From positions 250,528 through 314,527 of the forward strand of contig KE351647.1 of assembly GCA_000415185.1 (NCBI GenBank): a stretch of DNA of 64,000 nucleotides, read 5' to 3'. The notes beneath the pieces were generated by a model. The model worked only from the letters and a program-made list of their open reading frames with translations, did no database searches and was not told where the DNA came from. Both the position numbers and the translations under genes were made by a program. Below, one piece after another: positions 48,240 through 56,426 of the stretch (position 1 is the first letter of the stretch; each line of letters begins with the position of its first letter). The DNA is from Enterococcus faecalis 13-SD-W-01. Its GTDB lineage: Bacteria > Bacillota > Bacilli > Lactobacillales > Enterococcaceae.

Positions 48240-48458
48240 CTAACCACCAAACACTTTTCCTAAAATATTTCCAATGGCATCTAATACTTTTTCAGGATTT
48301 CCTAAAAAGAACCAAGCCAAGGCGCCAATTGCAAGCCCGCTAGCCACACCAGCAATTTTCGATTTAGAAAAATGCTTAATCACATTAAAAACAACAAAAC
48401 CAATCACAACATATTTTCCCTGTTGCAAAATAAAAGTTAATAAACCTTTCAAATCCAT
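48240..48458 (-). CDS. Conjugal transfer protein TcpD-like small membrane protein
   Basis: 72 aa with two helices (YVVIGFVVFNVIKHF; IAGVASGLAIGALAWFFLG) and an N-terminal MDLKGLLTFILQQGK. Its size and position between tcpC- and tcpE-like genes match TcpD. It lies three bases after the tcpC-like stop and overlaps tcpE. Confidence 0.75.
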   Translation of the reverse strand: MDLKGLLTFILQQGKYVVIGFVVFNVIKHFSKSKIAGVASGLAIGALAWFFLGNPEKVLDAIGNILGKVFGG

Positions 48459-48461
48459 CAG

Positions 48462-49487
48462 TTATTCACTATCCTTCCATGTATGATTTAATTTTTTCAC
48501 ATAATATTTATCTGATTTTTTTACTAAATGTAGCGTCAGTTGTTCTTTTTGCAAAATTGAAGTATCTTTATCTTTTAAAGACACATCAGCTTTCACAATT
48601 AAACCATCATCTGCTTTATAAATTTTTGATTCCACTTTATCTAAGGTAAAATTCCCATTTAATCCTTCGGGATTATCCATCATGTATGCCATATCGGCAG
48701 ACGAACTTTCACAATATTTCGTTAGAAAATCAGAAACAAATTTTTGTGCCTCTTTGTCTGTTTCATCATCCACTGCTTTTAGTTTTTCCATATCATAAGT
48801 AATAGATTTTACGTTTGCTTTGGTTGAGACTGGCTCAGTAAAATAAGGATAAGCAACCACACAAAACGCATGATTTTTCTTACTAAACGGAATATTCAAA
48901 ACTTGGGTTGCTTCTACTTTTTCGGTATCTGTCACTTCTTTTGTAGTAGTTGTCTCTTTTCCTTTACTGTCTTTGTGTTTTTCTTCAATCTTTTTTGTTA
49001 CTGGTGTTTCGATCTCATAATTGACTTGGTAACTCGCAACTGATACACCATCAATATTTTTTAAGGAGATCAGCGTAGCTTCTTTCAAAGACCGTTTAGC
49101 AGAAAAAGAAACCTCATTCTCTACTAATCCGTCAGCATAAAAGTTTTTCACAAGATTTTGGGATCGTTCTTTAAAGGCTTCATTATCATTGGAAACATTC
49201 ATGTACTCATCCACAAAACGATCCATAAAGGATTGTAATTCTGGAGTAAATAAAATTTGATTCTGATTCGAACCGTGAACATCATTTTTTAACATCACAA
49301 CTGATTTTTCTACTTTAGAAATATGATTACTAACTGCACCAGCTTTGATATATGCGCCCACACCCGAAAACAAAACCAGCACTAGCCCACCCATGACGAC
49401 ACGTTTCACTCCTTTTATTTTAATCCCTTTTTTCTTAGGCATATTTTCTGTCTTATCTTTTTCCTTCTTCTTAAATTTAAAATCCAT
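48462..49487 (-). CDS. Conjugal transfer protein TcpC-like (VirB8-type)
   Basis: 341 aa. A cytoplasmic basic N-terminus (FKFKKKEKDKTENMPKKKG) is followed by one membrane helix (about 31-50) and a large external part with two NTF2-like domains (about 95-210 and 225-335; DGVSVASYQVNYEIETPVTK; SFVSDFLTKYCESSS-like). This is the TcpC / Tn916 Orf13 layout, essential for channel assembly. GGAAAGGAAAC precedes the ATG. Confidence 0.85.
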   Translation of the reverse strand: MDFKFKKKEKDKTENMPKKKGIKIKGVKRVVMGGLVLVLFSGVGAYIKAGAVSNHISKVEKSVVMLKNDVHGSNQNQILFTPELQSFMDRFVDEYMNVSNDNEAFKERSQNLVKNFYADGLVENEVSFSAKRSLKEATLISLKNIDGVSVASYQVNYEIETPVTKKIEEKHKDSKGKETTTTKEVTDTEKVEATQVLNIPFSKKNHAFCVVAYPYFTEPVSTKANVKSITYDMEKLKAVDDETDKEAQKFVSDFLTKYCESSSADMAYMMDNPEGLNGNFTLDKVESKIYKADDGLIVKADVSLKDKDTSILQKEQLTLHLVKKSDKYYVKKLNHTWKDSE

Positions 49488-49560
49488 ATTAGTTTCCTTT
49501 CCGATAAATATTTTTGGAGTATCATTCGTTTAGAAAATTAAAGTTTTTTCTGTTATCAAA

Positions 49561-49604
49561 ATAAACAAAAAGGCATGACTACTTCTCAATGCCTTTTTGT
49601 TTAT
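49561..49604. terminator. Terminator-like hairpin upstream of the tcpC-like gene
   Basis: A perfect 16-bp stem (arms beginning ATAAACAAAAAGGCAT) with a 12-nt loop between the gene at 49616 and the tcpC-like gene. T-runs on both sides allow function in either direction. It could dampen read-through into the transfer genes. Confidence 0.75.
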
Positions 49605-49615
49605 AGATTTTGATA

Positions 49616-50047
49616 TTAGTTATAAATAAAGTTTTCTAAATGTTCTTCAAATATTTTAAGAAAAGTGATTTTATTCACTCTTTCAGCATAAATTCTTTTT
49701 CCTATCACACCTTTATGTGAATGATATCCTCCAGCATAAAAATAATAGGAATAACTGTTATACATTTTTTCGCCAGTTGGTCGTCGCCGATAGTAACCTT
49801 CTACAAAAATACTGTTATATTTCAAAAGAAATTCAGCTACAAATTCTTTCTTAAAATAAATAGGTACATCAACAATACCTTTAGTCATTAAAAATTGTTT
49901 ATATTGTTCAATATGAACAATATCTTCATCATCAATTGCATTCTCAAACACATTAAATCCATGTAGTCTAAGCATATCTGGAATAGAATATTTAGCATAT
50001 TTTTTATAAAAATCACTTTTTTCTCTAAAGATAGGTACAATAGACAC
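49616..50047 (-). CDS. Unknown ICE protein
   Basis: 143 aa from GTG 50047, eight bases after GGAGG; in-frame GTGs at 50056 and 50053 lie too close to that site. The start is MSIVPIFREKSDFYKKYAKY. It is rich in Tyr, Phe and Lys, with no signal or membrane helix. No family recognised. Between the gene for a 205-aa unknown protein and the transfer genes. Confidence 0.6.
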   Translation of the reverse strand: MSIVPIFREKSDFYKKYAKYSIPDMLRLHGFNVFENAIDDEDIVHIEQYKQFLMTKGIVDVPIYFKKEFVAEFLLKYNSIFVEGYYRRRPTGEKMYNSYSYYFYAGGYHSHKGVIGKRIYAERVNKITFLKIFEEHLENFIYN

Positions 50048-50102
50048 TAGCACCACCTCCTAATTCAAAAGCCTTGAAGTATCAATTGCATAATATTGCT
50101 CT

Positions 50103-50720
50103 TTAATTATTCAATATTATTTCGCCATTTTTTATTTCCCATTCAAACCATTCTGAAAAATCTTGTTTGAATCCATCAACTCTATATTTATCTTGCAAAC
50201 GTGCTTCTTCTGCAGTTGACGGATCGAGATATGTTGGTTTATCTTTTGGACGTGCATAAACACCAATCCACGTATCGTAATCACCCTCAAAATAACTATC
50301 AACAATAAAACCTTTTTTACGAAGCTCATTTCTTACTAAGTTTTCAATCTTTTCCCTATTTTTAGGAACAAAATATTTATATCTATCTAAAAAATCATTA
50401 AAATCAGCAACCGTTAAATTAAATTTTTTGATAGATAAGAAATAATCACTCCAACAAATCTTATCAATTGGTTCCATAAAGTTTTCGTATATGGGATATA
50501 AATAATCACTTCTTTTTATTTCATATTGCCGATCACTAATTTCTGACGCTCCCGTTGCTGTACGTTTTTTTAGATATGGGATTGTTAAATTACCTTCCTT
50601 ATCCAGCTCTTCAATCTGTTTCATGATCCTATTCAAAGTGGCTGTTGTTTTCTCTAGTTTTTCACTAACAAAACCACATTGTCTCGTGATCCTTAAAATA
50701 AATTCTCTGCTTACGTCCAA
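50103..50720 (-). CDS. Unknown ICE protein downstream of the relaxase
   Basis: 205 aa from a TTG start with GGGAGG upstream. The N-terminal third is helical (FILRITRQCGFVSEKLEKTT), and the C-terminus is rich in Trp, Tyr and acidic residues (DTWIGVYARPKDKPTYLD; DFSEWFEWEI). No motif recognised. It follows mobT by 18 bases and is probably co-transcribed. Confidence 0.6.
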   Translation of the reverse strand: MDVSREFILRITRQCGFVSEKLEKTTATLNRIMKQIEELDKEGNLTIPYLKKRTATGASEISDRQYEIKRSDYLYPIYENFMEPIDKICWSDYFLSIKKFNLTVADFNDFLDRYKYFVPKNREKIENLVRNELRKKGFIVDSYFEGDYDTWIGVYARPKDKPTYLDPSTAEEARLQDKYRVDGFKQDFSEWFEWEIKNGEIILNN

Positions 50721-50738
50721 TTTTTTTACCTCCCAATT

Positions 50739-52022
50739 TTAAAATGGATATTCTTCTTCTAAATTAAATTCTTGTTCCATGTAGTTACGTACTTCGCTAT
50801 TTTGATCCGTAGTGAAGAGTAGGTCTTTTGCACTAACACAGACTTGGTCAATCAATTCCTCATGTTTTTCTTTTAACTCCGCAAAGTCAATTCGTTCCAT
50901 CAATTCGTTAGTCCCTAATCTTAAATCAATTAACTTAATCATTTTTAGAGAAGGAGCTAAATAATTTGATAACCACCTTAACGTTTTTTCAATTGACGGC
51001 TTCTCAGCATGAACTGATAATCGAAGTCCTTCTAATTTATCAATCACGTCATACCATTCTTTGCAATATACTTTCATTCCATCTTCCACATCAAAAACAG
51101 TCAGAGACGCATTAACAACTTCTTTCACTAACCAATCTAGGCTTTCTCCACTTGATAAAAAATATTCAACAAATAAAAAAGCTTTCTCATCAGAAAGCCG
51201 TATCTCATATCTATTTTTTATTTCATATTTTTCTCTCGCTTCTTCAACCGAAAGTCCTTCTTTACGAGCTAGTTCATAGTCTTTTTGATAAAAATTAAAG
51301 TAAAGCGGGGATTGCCGACTACCAAAATAAAGAGACAAGCCTTTGTTAACTAGATTGCTTTTTTCAAAAGAAAAACCACCATTAAAATCGAAATTTTTAA
51401 AAGTAGTACTTACTAAACCCTGTTCAATTTTTTCTTTTAGTTTATACAAATTAAAATTAGGCTTTCCTTCAACAATCAATTCATCAAGAGCAATATCAAT
51501 ACGAGTAATTTTTGTATCAACAATGATATTTTTTCCAAAAATATCATCATCATACAATGATCTAAAAAATTCTGTCCAGCTACGGTTGTTATCTTCCTCA
51601 AAAACATCTTCTAGTTGACGGCAACCTTCACCCGACAAATCTAACATGATTCCCATATTCATATCCTCAGGATTTCTAAATAATCGAATAGAACCATATG
51701 AAAAAGTTTCAGTGTAATGGTAAAAACCACGTTCTTCATGAGTAAACCAATTCATATCCATATGCAAAAGTTTTTCAATAATCGTTTTTATATCTAAAGT
51801 CTTAAAACGAATCCTTAAGAAATCAATTTTCGCTTCAACAGAAGCTCGACCACCATCAAGGTGAAGACTATCAATAATTTTCATTTCCAGTTCTTTAGAA
51901 ATCGTTCGCTTCCCCGATTCAATTTTAGAAATCAAACTACGTTCAATTTCTAATTTATCAGCTAATTCTTTTTGTTTTAGGCCCAACTCCTTTCTGAATC
52001 GTTTTAAATCAATACTTCTCAA
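50739..52022 (-). CDS. mobT: MobT-type relaxase / Rep_trans protein with N-terminal HTH
   Basis: 427 aa from a TTG start nine bases after AGAAGG. An XRE helix-turn-helix (residues 5-55; LKQKELADKLEIERSLISKI) is followed by a replication-initiator-like Rep_trans domain (TKITRIDIALDELIVEGKPN; LYFGSRQSPLYFNFYQKDYE, which holds the conserved Tyr region). This is the Tn916 Orf20 / ICEBs1 NicK class that nicks oriT. The hairpin-rich oriT-like region lies directly upstream. Confidence 0.88.
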   Translation of the reverse strand: MRSIDLKRFRKELGLKQKELADKLEIERSLISKIESGKRTISKELEMKIIDSLHLDGGRASVEAKIDFLRIRFKTLDIKTIIEKLLHMDMNWFTHEERGFYHYTETFSYGSIRLFRNPEDMNMGIMLDLSGEGCRQLEDVFEEDNNRSWTEFFRSLYDDDIFGKNIIVDTKITRIDIALDELIVEGKPNFNLYKLKEKIEQGLVSTTFKNFDFNGGFSFEKSNLVNKGLSLYFGSRQSPLYFNFYQKDYELARKEGLSVEEAREKYEIKNRYEIRLSDEKAFLFVEYFLSSGESLDWLVKEVVNASLTVFDVEDGMKVYCKEWYDVIDKLEGLRLSVHAEKPSIEKTLRWLSNYLAPSLKMIKLIDLRLGTNELMERIDFAELKEKHEELIDQVCVSAKDLLFTTDQNSEVRNYMEQEFNLEEEYPF

Positions 52023-52045
52023 ACATCAAAACCTTCTTTCTTAAG

Positions 52046-52078
52046 AATGTGACAAACGCTAATAAAAAATGTGACAAA
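52046..52078. promoter_or_regulatory. Direct repeat upstream of mobT
   Basis: AATGTGACAAA occurs at 52046-52056 and again at 52068-52078, exactly 22 bases (two helical turns) apart, some 25-55 bases before the mobT start codon. The same-face spacing suggests a dimeric DNA-binding protein, for example the helix-turn-helix domain of MobT itself. Confidence 0.5.
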
Positions 52079-52139
52079 TTTAAAATCGCTCAATCCCTTG
52101 CGGGACAAGACAAGTAAGCGACTTTTTTTAATAGGTTTG

Positions 52140-52300
52140 TAATTTCTACCCCCATGTTATAAAGCGGGGGTAGATTGCGTGTGGCGGGACAAGCCCACCA
52201 CGCGCACGCCTAGCAACACTTGAAATATACGTCACTACTTACGTTTCACGCAGGAAAAGGGGTGTGCGCCTTATGGCGCCACCCCTTTTCCTGCTACGAA
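52140..52300. other. oriT: Probable origin of transfer (oriT) with three hairpins
   Basis: It lies between mobT and the gene before tcpA, as oriT does in Tn916. The hairpin at 52146-52173 has arms CTACCCCC/GGGGGTAG, similar to the C-run/G-run of Tn916 and ICEBs1 oriT. The hairpin at 52177-52205 is GTGGCGGG/CCCACCAC. The large one at 52251-52293 has a 14-bp stem with an inner GCGCC stem and a TTAT loop, and may be a single-strand origin. The region is more GC-rich than its surroundings. Confidence 0.7.
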
Positions 52301-52313
52301 GTCAGCGACAATT

Positions 52314-52745
52314 TCAGCGGTTACTAGTCTCCACATTCGCTAAATTTTCTAACCGTAGAATGCGTTTTTTTAAATCTACGTTCTCTTGTAATGCTTTTTT
52401 AGTCAATTCAATTAATTTCTTAGTATCAGCTTTACTTTCTTCAAACTCCAGTTTCGATAAAGCAATTTCTTCTTGTTTTCTTTTCCCGTCTTCCGACATG
52501 AAAATCTTATAAATAGCTTCATTTAATGGCTTGTTTTCTAATCTTAAATCTGATAACTGTTTCAATTGCACAAGTTGAGAACTATCAAAAACTTTGTAAC
52601 TATAATTCTTTCCGTTTCTATTTTTAGCGTATCTACGCTGAAATTTTGTATCAGTCATTTTTTCAATCTTAATACACCAAGATTTTAAAGTTTTTAATGA
52701 AATAGAATAATCAAGTTCAGACAAAATATCATTAAAATCGTACAT
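52314..52745 (-). CDS. Predicted DNA-binding protein with coiled-coil tail
   Basis: 143 aa from ATG 52745 (GAGGTGATAAA upstream); an ATG at 52799 is less well supported. The N-terminal half resembles a MerR/RacA-like winged helix (LDYSISLKTLKSWCIKIEK; YKVFDSSQLVQLKQLSDLRL), and the C-terminal half is a long charged helix (about 90-140). Next to oriT, it could be an accessory processing or partition-like protein. Family uncertain. Confidence 0.6.
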   Translation of the reverse strand: MYDFNDILSELDYSISLKTLKSWCIKIEKMTDTKFQRRYAKNRNGKNYSYKVFDSSQLVQLKQLSDLRLENKPLNEAIYKIFMSEDGKRKQEEIALSKLEFEESKADTKKLIELTKKALQENVDLKKRILRLENLANVETSNR

Positions 52746-52828
52746 TTTATCACCTCTATTTTTAGCATTTACTTTCTTCATATTTTTTGTTTTACTCATT
52801 AATATAAAACTTAGAAAGGAATTTTAAT

Positions 52829-53332
52829 ATGAAAAAAAATAAGGCAGATTCTATTTTTGATACTTTTTTTAGTTATTATTATTACTTTATATTCATGGTT
52901 TTCACTGCTACTCCACCTATGTTATTTACAGTAATACTTACAAGATTTAAATTTTTTGATATATATTGCTTTTATTGGAAAACTATCCTAATTTTTTTAG
53001 GTGCTTATTTTATACCTACTACTATTATTACTTTTATTTTTTTGAGAATATGGAACAAAAATAAATATTTTTTTGCGGGAAAAATCTATTCAAGAATGCA
53101 CCCTAATATACTATTCAACAAAAACCAATTTAAACGAGTAATTGAATTATCTACCACGATAGTTACATTCATTCTTTTCATTAGCGCTCCCTTTTCGTTA
53201 GGACTATTTGATAATCCGTGGAATACATTTATGTTCATGGTTTATCCTATAAACTTTGGGTTTAAGGTTTGGGAATATACGCTCCCCAAAAAATCAAATA
53301 AACAATATTTTCCACACAGGAAATACAAATAA
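52829..53332 (+). CDS. Unknown membrane protein on the opposite strand
   Basis: 167 aa with four membrane helices (about 15-40, 48-72, 105-125, 130-150). AGAAAGG stands well spaced before the ATG. It runs against the transfer genes, between the DNA-binding protein gene and tcpA, so it has its own promoter and may be cargo. It could be an entry-exclusion or immunity protein by topology, but no family is recognised. Confidence 0.6.
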   Translation: MKKNKADSIFDTFFSYYYYFIFMVFTATPPMLFTVILTRFKFFDIYCFYWKTILIFLGAYFIPTTIITFIFLRIWNKNKYFFAGKIYSRMHPNILFNKNQFKRVIELSTTIVTFILFISAPFSLGLFDNPWNTFMFMVYPINFGFKVWEYTLPKKSNKQYFPHRKYK

Positions 53333-53347
53333 ATATCCGGTATATAT

Positions 53348-54859
53348 TTAGTTATTAAGTTTGTTACTTAATTCGTTAAGAATTTCATTTTCTGCATTTA
53401 AAACATTGTCGATATCCTCATGCGCTTCTTTTTCCAAATGCTCAGATATTCTTTTCGATACCTCTACTTTCACATCTTCTGACACTCGTTCGTAGCCTAA
53501 TTTATCGCTAATTTTTATAAATTCAGTGATAAAATCGAACGAGTCAGGGACTTGTGGACTATAAAATTCACGTGCAATTTCCCCTCCACGAGCCACATAA
53601 CCACGACCGTAAACTTTCAATCCATTAATTTTTTCAACAAATTTGAATTTCTTATTTTTATTTTCGTCTCCAAAAATCATAAATAAGCCCGTTTCGGACA
53701 AACGCCCCACGGACATGCGAAACATGAAATTATCACGTAAAGCTGTTTTAATAAATTCCCCATCTGGACGTTGCATAGCAACAATTAAAATGATCCCACA
53801 TTGGCGTCCTTTCAAAACTAATTGAGATAAATATTCGTCAAATTCTCCCTCAGTCTTATAATCTCCTGCTAATTCTGCTTTAAAGGCAGCCAATTCATCA
53901 ATGACAATGAATTTTGGCTTTAATCCATAATAGGCATAATTTTTTCCCATACTATACTTTGGACTATTGTTCATCATTTCAAAACGACTATTCATTAACT
54001 CAACACCTGTTTTTAAACAATTGGTAATGGCTTCCTTTCCAGTGTGAACTTTCCCAGAAAACAAGGGTAATTTACCCAAAGCCATCAAATCACTATTTTT
54101 AGGATCACAAATCTCAATATCCGCCATACCACAAAGAGCATAAATCAAGGACAGTAAAGTAAACGTCTTTCCTCCACCTGTTCCGCCTCCTAAAAGTAAA
54201 TGCGGGTCTTTATCAAAATACCAATACAACCCCTTCATCAGTTGTACTTTTCCTTTGTCAGCTTTCATATCTATAATAGATATACGTTTTTCATAAACAT
54301 CCACAACTAATTCATAGATAATAAAACCTTTCTCATCGACAGTGGCAATATTATCAGCATGAAAAGCTGTTTCTAGAAAACCGCCTATAGATTCGAACTT
54401 TTCTTGAAATTTATTTCCAGAAGTTTCAAATGAAACAAATATACTCTCTTTTGAAGATTTGAAATAAACTTTAGGAAATTTGATTTTTTCCTTCAATTTA
54501 CCATCACTAGTTTTTACTTGTTTTTTTGTGTAATAGTTGTTATCAATCAACATACGAGAAAGGATTTGGCGTTGCTCCACTTTTGAAAAATATCCAGACC
54601 GAAGAATTGAGGTTTTAATTAATAAATTAATGAGCAATAAACACCCAATTAAAACAGTAATAACTACTGCTACTGGTATTACATATGGTTGCCATTCTTT
54701 CACGCTTTTTGTTATTAAACTATAGATTTGCTGATATCCCACAAAATAGCTTAAAATAAAAACTACAGGCATAAGCAATAGCACTCTATACGTATTTAAT
54801 AGATTTCTGCTAGAATAACGAATACGTCTACCATGATATCTAAATAACTTTTTTACCAT
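53348..54859 (-). CDS. tcpA: FtsK/SpoIIIE-type coupling ATPase TcpA
   Basis: 503 aa. Two N-terminal membrane helices (about 27-47 and 60-82). Walker A is GGGTGGGKT (224-232), Walker B region is KFIVIDELAAFKAEL, and AMQRPDGEFIKTALRDNF follows. It is the Tn916 Orf21 / TcpA class, which couples the relaxase-DNA complex to the channel. The 3' end faces the plus-strand gene 52829-53332. Confidence 0.92.
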   Translation of the reverse strand: MVKKLFRYHGRRIRYSSRNLLNTYRVLLLMPVVFILSYFVGYQQIYSLITKSVKEWQPYVIPVAVVITVLIGCLLLINLLIKTSILRSGYFSKVEQRQILSRMLIDNNYYTKKQVKTSDGKLKEKIKFPKVYFKSSKESIFVSFETSGNKFQEKFESIGGFLETAFHADNIATVDEKGFIIYELVVDVYEKRISIIDMKADKGKVQLMKGLYWYFDKDPHLLLGGGTGGGKTFTLLSLIYALCGMADIEICDPKNSDLMALGKLPLFSGKVHTGKEAITNCLKTGVELMNSRFEMMNNSPKYSMGKNYAYYGLKPKFIVIDELAAFKAELAGDYKTEGEFDEYLSQLVLKGRQCGIILIVAMQRPDGEFIKTALRDNFMFRMSVGRLSETGLFMIFGDENKNKKFKFVEKINGLKVYGRGYVARGGEIAREFYSPQVPDSFDFITEFIKISDKLGYERVSEDVKVEVSKRISEHLEKEAHEDIDNVLNAENEILNELSNKLNN

Positions 54860-54947
54860 TCGTTAAACCTCCACTCATTAGCCAGACATTTCTCGACTTT
54901 AATAAATTCCCCTTTCTGTCTAAAATCACTCATAGACCCTCCCACAA

Positions 54948-55493
54948 CTATCTTCTATATGGTTCAACCAACGGATCAGTTAGAAAACTATTCTTCAATT
55001 GCTGGTATCCAACATGCTGTACAGTTTTATTTATTGAAATCCGATCATTTTCATATCCTTTTAAATATTGATTTCGTTCATTAAAATATTCGAAAGCTCG
55101 GTTACGTTCATACTTCTCAATAAAATATAAATCTTGTTTATCAAAAACAAATATTGACAATAGCTTTTCAGATTTTAAGGATTCAATATGAAAATGAATA
55201 AAATTATCTACGGTCAATTCTTCGTCTCGACAATCAAATAAATCTAACCGATAGACCCCAAAATTAGTGATTTGTTCCTGCAAATACGCATAATCGGGTC
55301 CACGACGATTGGCACTATAAAATTCATACCAACCTGTTTCTGCTTTACGTAATTCTACTTTTAACAAAGCTTTCGATCGATCAGACGATAAATCCGCAAA
55401 ACTTGATTGTTGTATTACGTAGCGCACCATTTCTTCATACCGATAGAGATACTCAGAAAGTTTAATTTCTGAACCTAAATAAGTAATATTCAT
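54948..55493 (-). CDS. Unknown ICE protein upstream of tcpA
   Basis: 181 aa, soluble. It begins MNITYLGSEIKLSEYLYRYE and contains YEFYSANRRGPDYAYLQEQI and FVFDKQDLYFIEKYERNRAF. No family recognised. It holds the place of the Tn916 Orf22-type gene but does not obviously resemble it. It lies 88 bases upstream of tcpA, in the same direction. Confidence 0.6.
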   Translation of the reverse strand: MNITYLGSEIKLSEYLYRYEEMVRYVIQQSSFADLSSDRSKALLKVELRKAETGWYEFYSANRRGPDYAYLQEQITNFGVYRLDLFDCRDEELTVDNFIHFHIESLKSEKLLSIFVFDKQDLYFIEKYERNRAFEYFNERNQYLKGYENDRISINKTVQHVGYQQLKNSFLTDPLVEPYRR

Positions 55494-55507
55494 CTAATCT
55501 CATTCCT

Positions 55508-55623
55508 TTATGAATGACTTTCTCTTTCCATTCGTATGTCTTCATACTTTCCAGCCGATAAAATAGCCGTCACAGCGATTCCAAACGACATACCGATAAA
55601 TAGCCACCTACAAATAAAATCAT
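55508..55623 (-). pseudogene. Frameshifted small membrane protein (DUF3789-like)
   Basis: GGAGGGGG stands before ATG 55623, which reads only 17 codons (MILFVGGYLSVCRLESL). Shifting frame after codon 3 opens ICRWLFIGMSFGIAVTAILS and AGKYEDIRMERESHS to a stop at 55508. The 116-base span is one base short of a whole number of codons. A single-helix protein of this form is common beside tcpA in ICEs (DUF3789-like). A one-base deletion is the simplest explanation. Confidence 0.5.
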
Positions 55624-55634
55624 GCTACCCCCTC

Positions 55635-56369
55635 CTAAACTGGCTCACAACGAACCATCAATCGACCATCAGTGCCAGCAACTGAACTATCACAAGTAAT
55701 TAGCGTCAAAATCCCATTTCCTTCTGAATCAAAAATCACTTGATTATCTTCTGCTGTAATCTGTTTTACTTTTGTGACCTTGAAATTCATGGTTTTATTT
55801 TTATAAGTAACTTGTACAAGATCATTTTTTTTCACGTTTTTAATGCCCCCAAAAAGCAAGCCAGCATTTGTCATATAATGACCCACTAAAGTGAAATTGC
55901 CTTTTCCCAATTCTTGATTAGCTTTCATTGTTCCAGCACCAACACTTAAATTTTCTTGACTCATTCCTTCTAAAATTGGAAGATTCATATTGATACTAGG
56001 AATTTGAATCATGCCAGCTCCAAAAGTAGAAACGACTTTTTCAGCATTCACTTTCTTCATTGCTTCCACAGTCAATGGCTTAACATCTTTACCAACATAA
56101 TCAGGTTGTTTTTTAGGATCACTAATTTTGATCTCATTGCTCTGTCTTGCGTCTGTTGAATCTGATCCTGTTGTCTGACTACTGTTCGTTTTTTTCTGCT
56201 GTTTCTCCTTTTTCTCCATTGCTTGAATAGCGGTGCTTTGAACGCTTTGAGTCGTTTTATCTAATTCTTGTTGCTGGTGTCCAAAATAAAAATAAGAACT
56301 AAGTCCAGCGATCAAAAAAATAGTCAGTGAAACAACAATCAATTTCCAATGTACAAATAATTTTTTCAT
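55635..56369 (-). CDS. Sortase (class A-like) paired with the adhesin
   Basis: 244 aa. A membrane helix at about 10-30 is followed by a charged Gln/Lys/Ser linker and the sortase domain (about 110-244). The catalytic His is in LVGHYMTNAG, Cys in LTLITCDSS and Arg in GRLMVRCE. It attaches LPXTG proteins to the wall; the adjacent LPQTG adhesin is its likely substrate. GGAG lies six bases before this ATG; another ATG stands one codon earlier. Confidence 0.9.
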   Translation of the reverse strand: MKKLFVHWKLIVVSLTIFLIAGLSSYFYFGHQQQELDKTTQSVQSTAIQAMEKKEKQQKKTNSSQTTGSDSTDARQSNEIKISDPKKQPDYVGKDVKPLTVEAMKKVNAEKVVSTFGAGMIQIPSINMNLPILEGMSQENLSVGAGTMKANQELGKGNFTLVGHYMTNAGLLFGGIKNVKKNDLVQVTYKNKTMNFKVTKVKQITAEDNQVIFDSEGNGILTLITCDSSVAGTDGRLMVRCEPV

Positions 56370-56384
56370 CATCTTCTCCTTATA

Positions 56385-56422
56385 TAAAAAAGGAGTACCG
56401 ATTTTTTCGATACTCCTTTTTC
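56385..56422 (-). terminator. Hairpin between adhesin and sortase genes
   Basis: AAAAGGAGTA-CG / CG-TACTCCTTTT arms around a T-rich loop, with flanking A and T runs. It lies directly after the adhesin stop. It probably reduces read-through into the sortase gene, which would keep enzyme levels below substrate levels. Confidence 0.65.
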
Positions 56423-56426
56423 ACTC

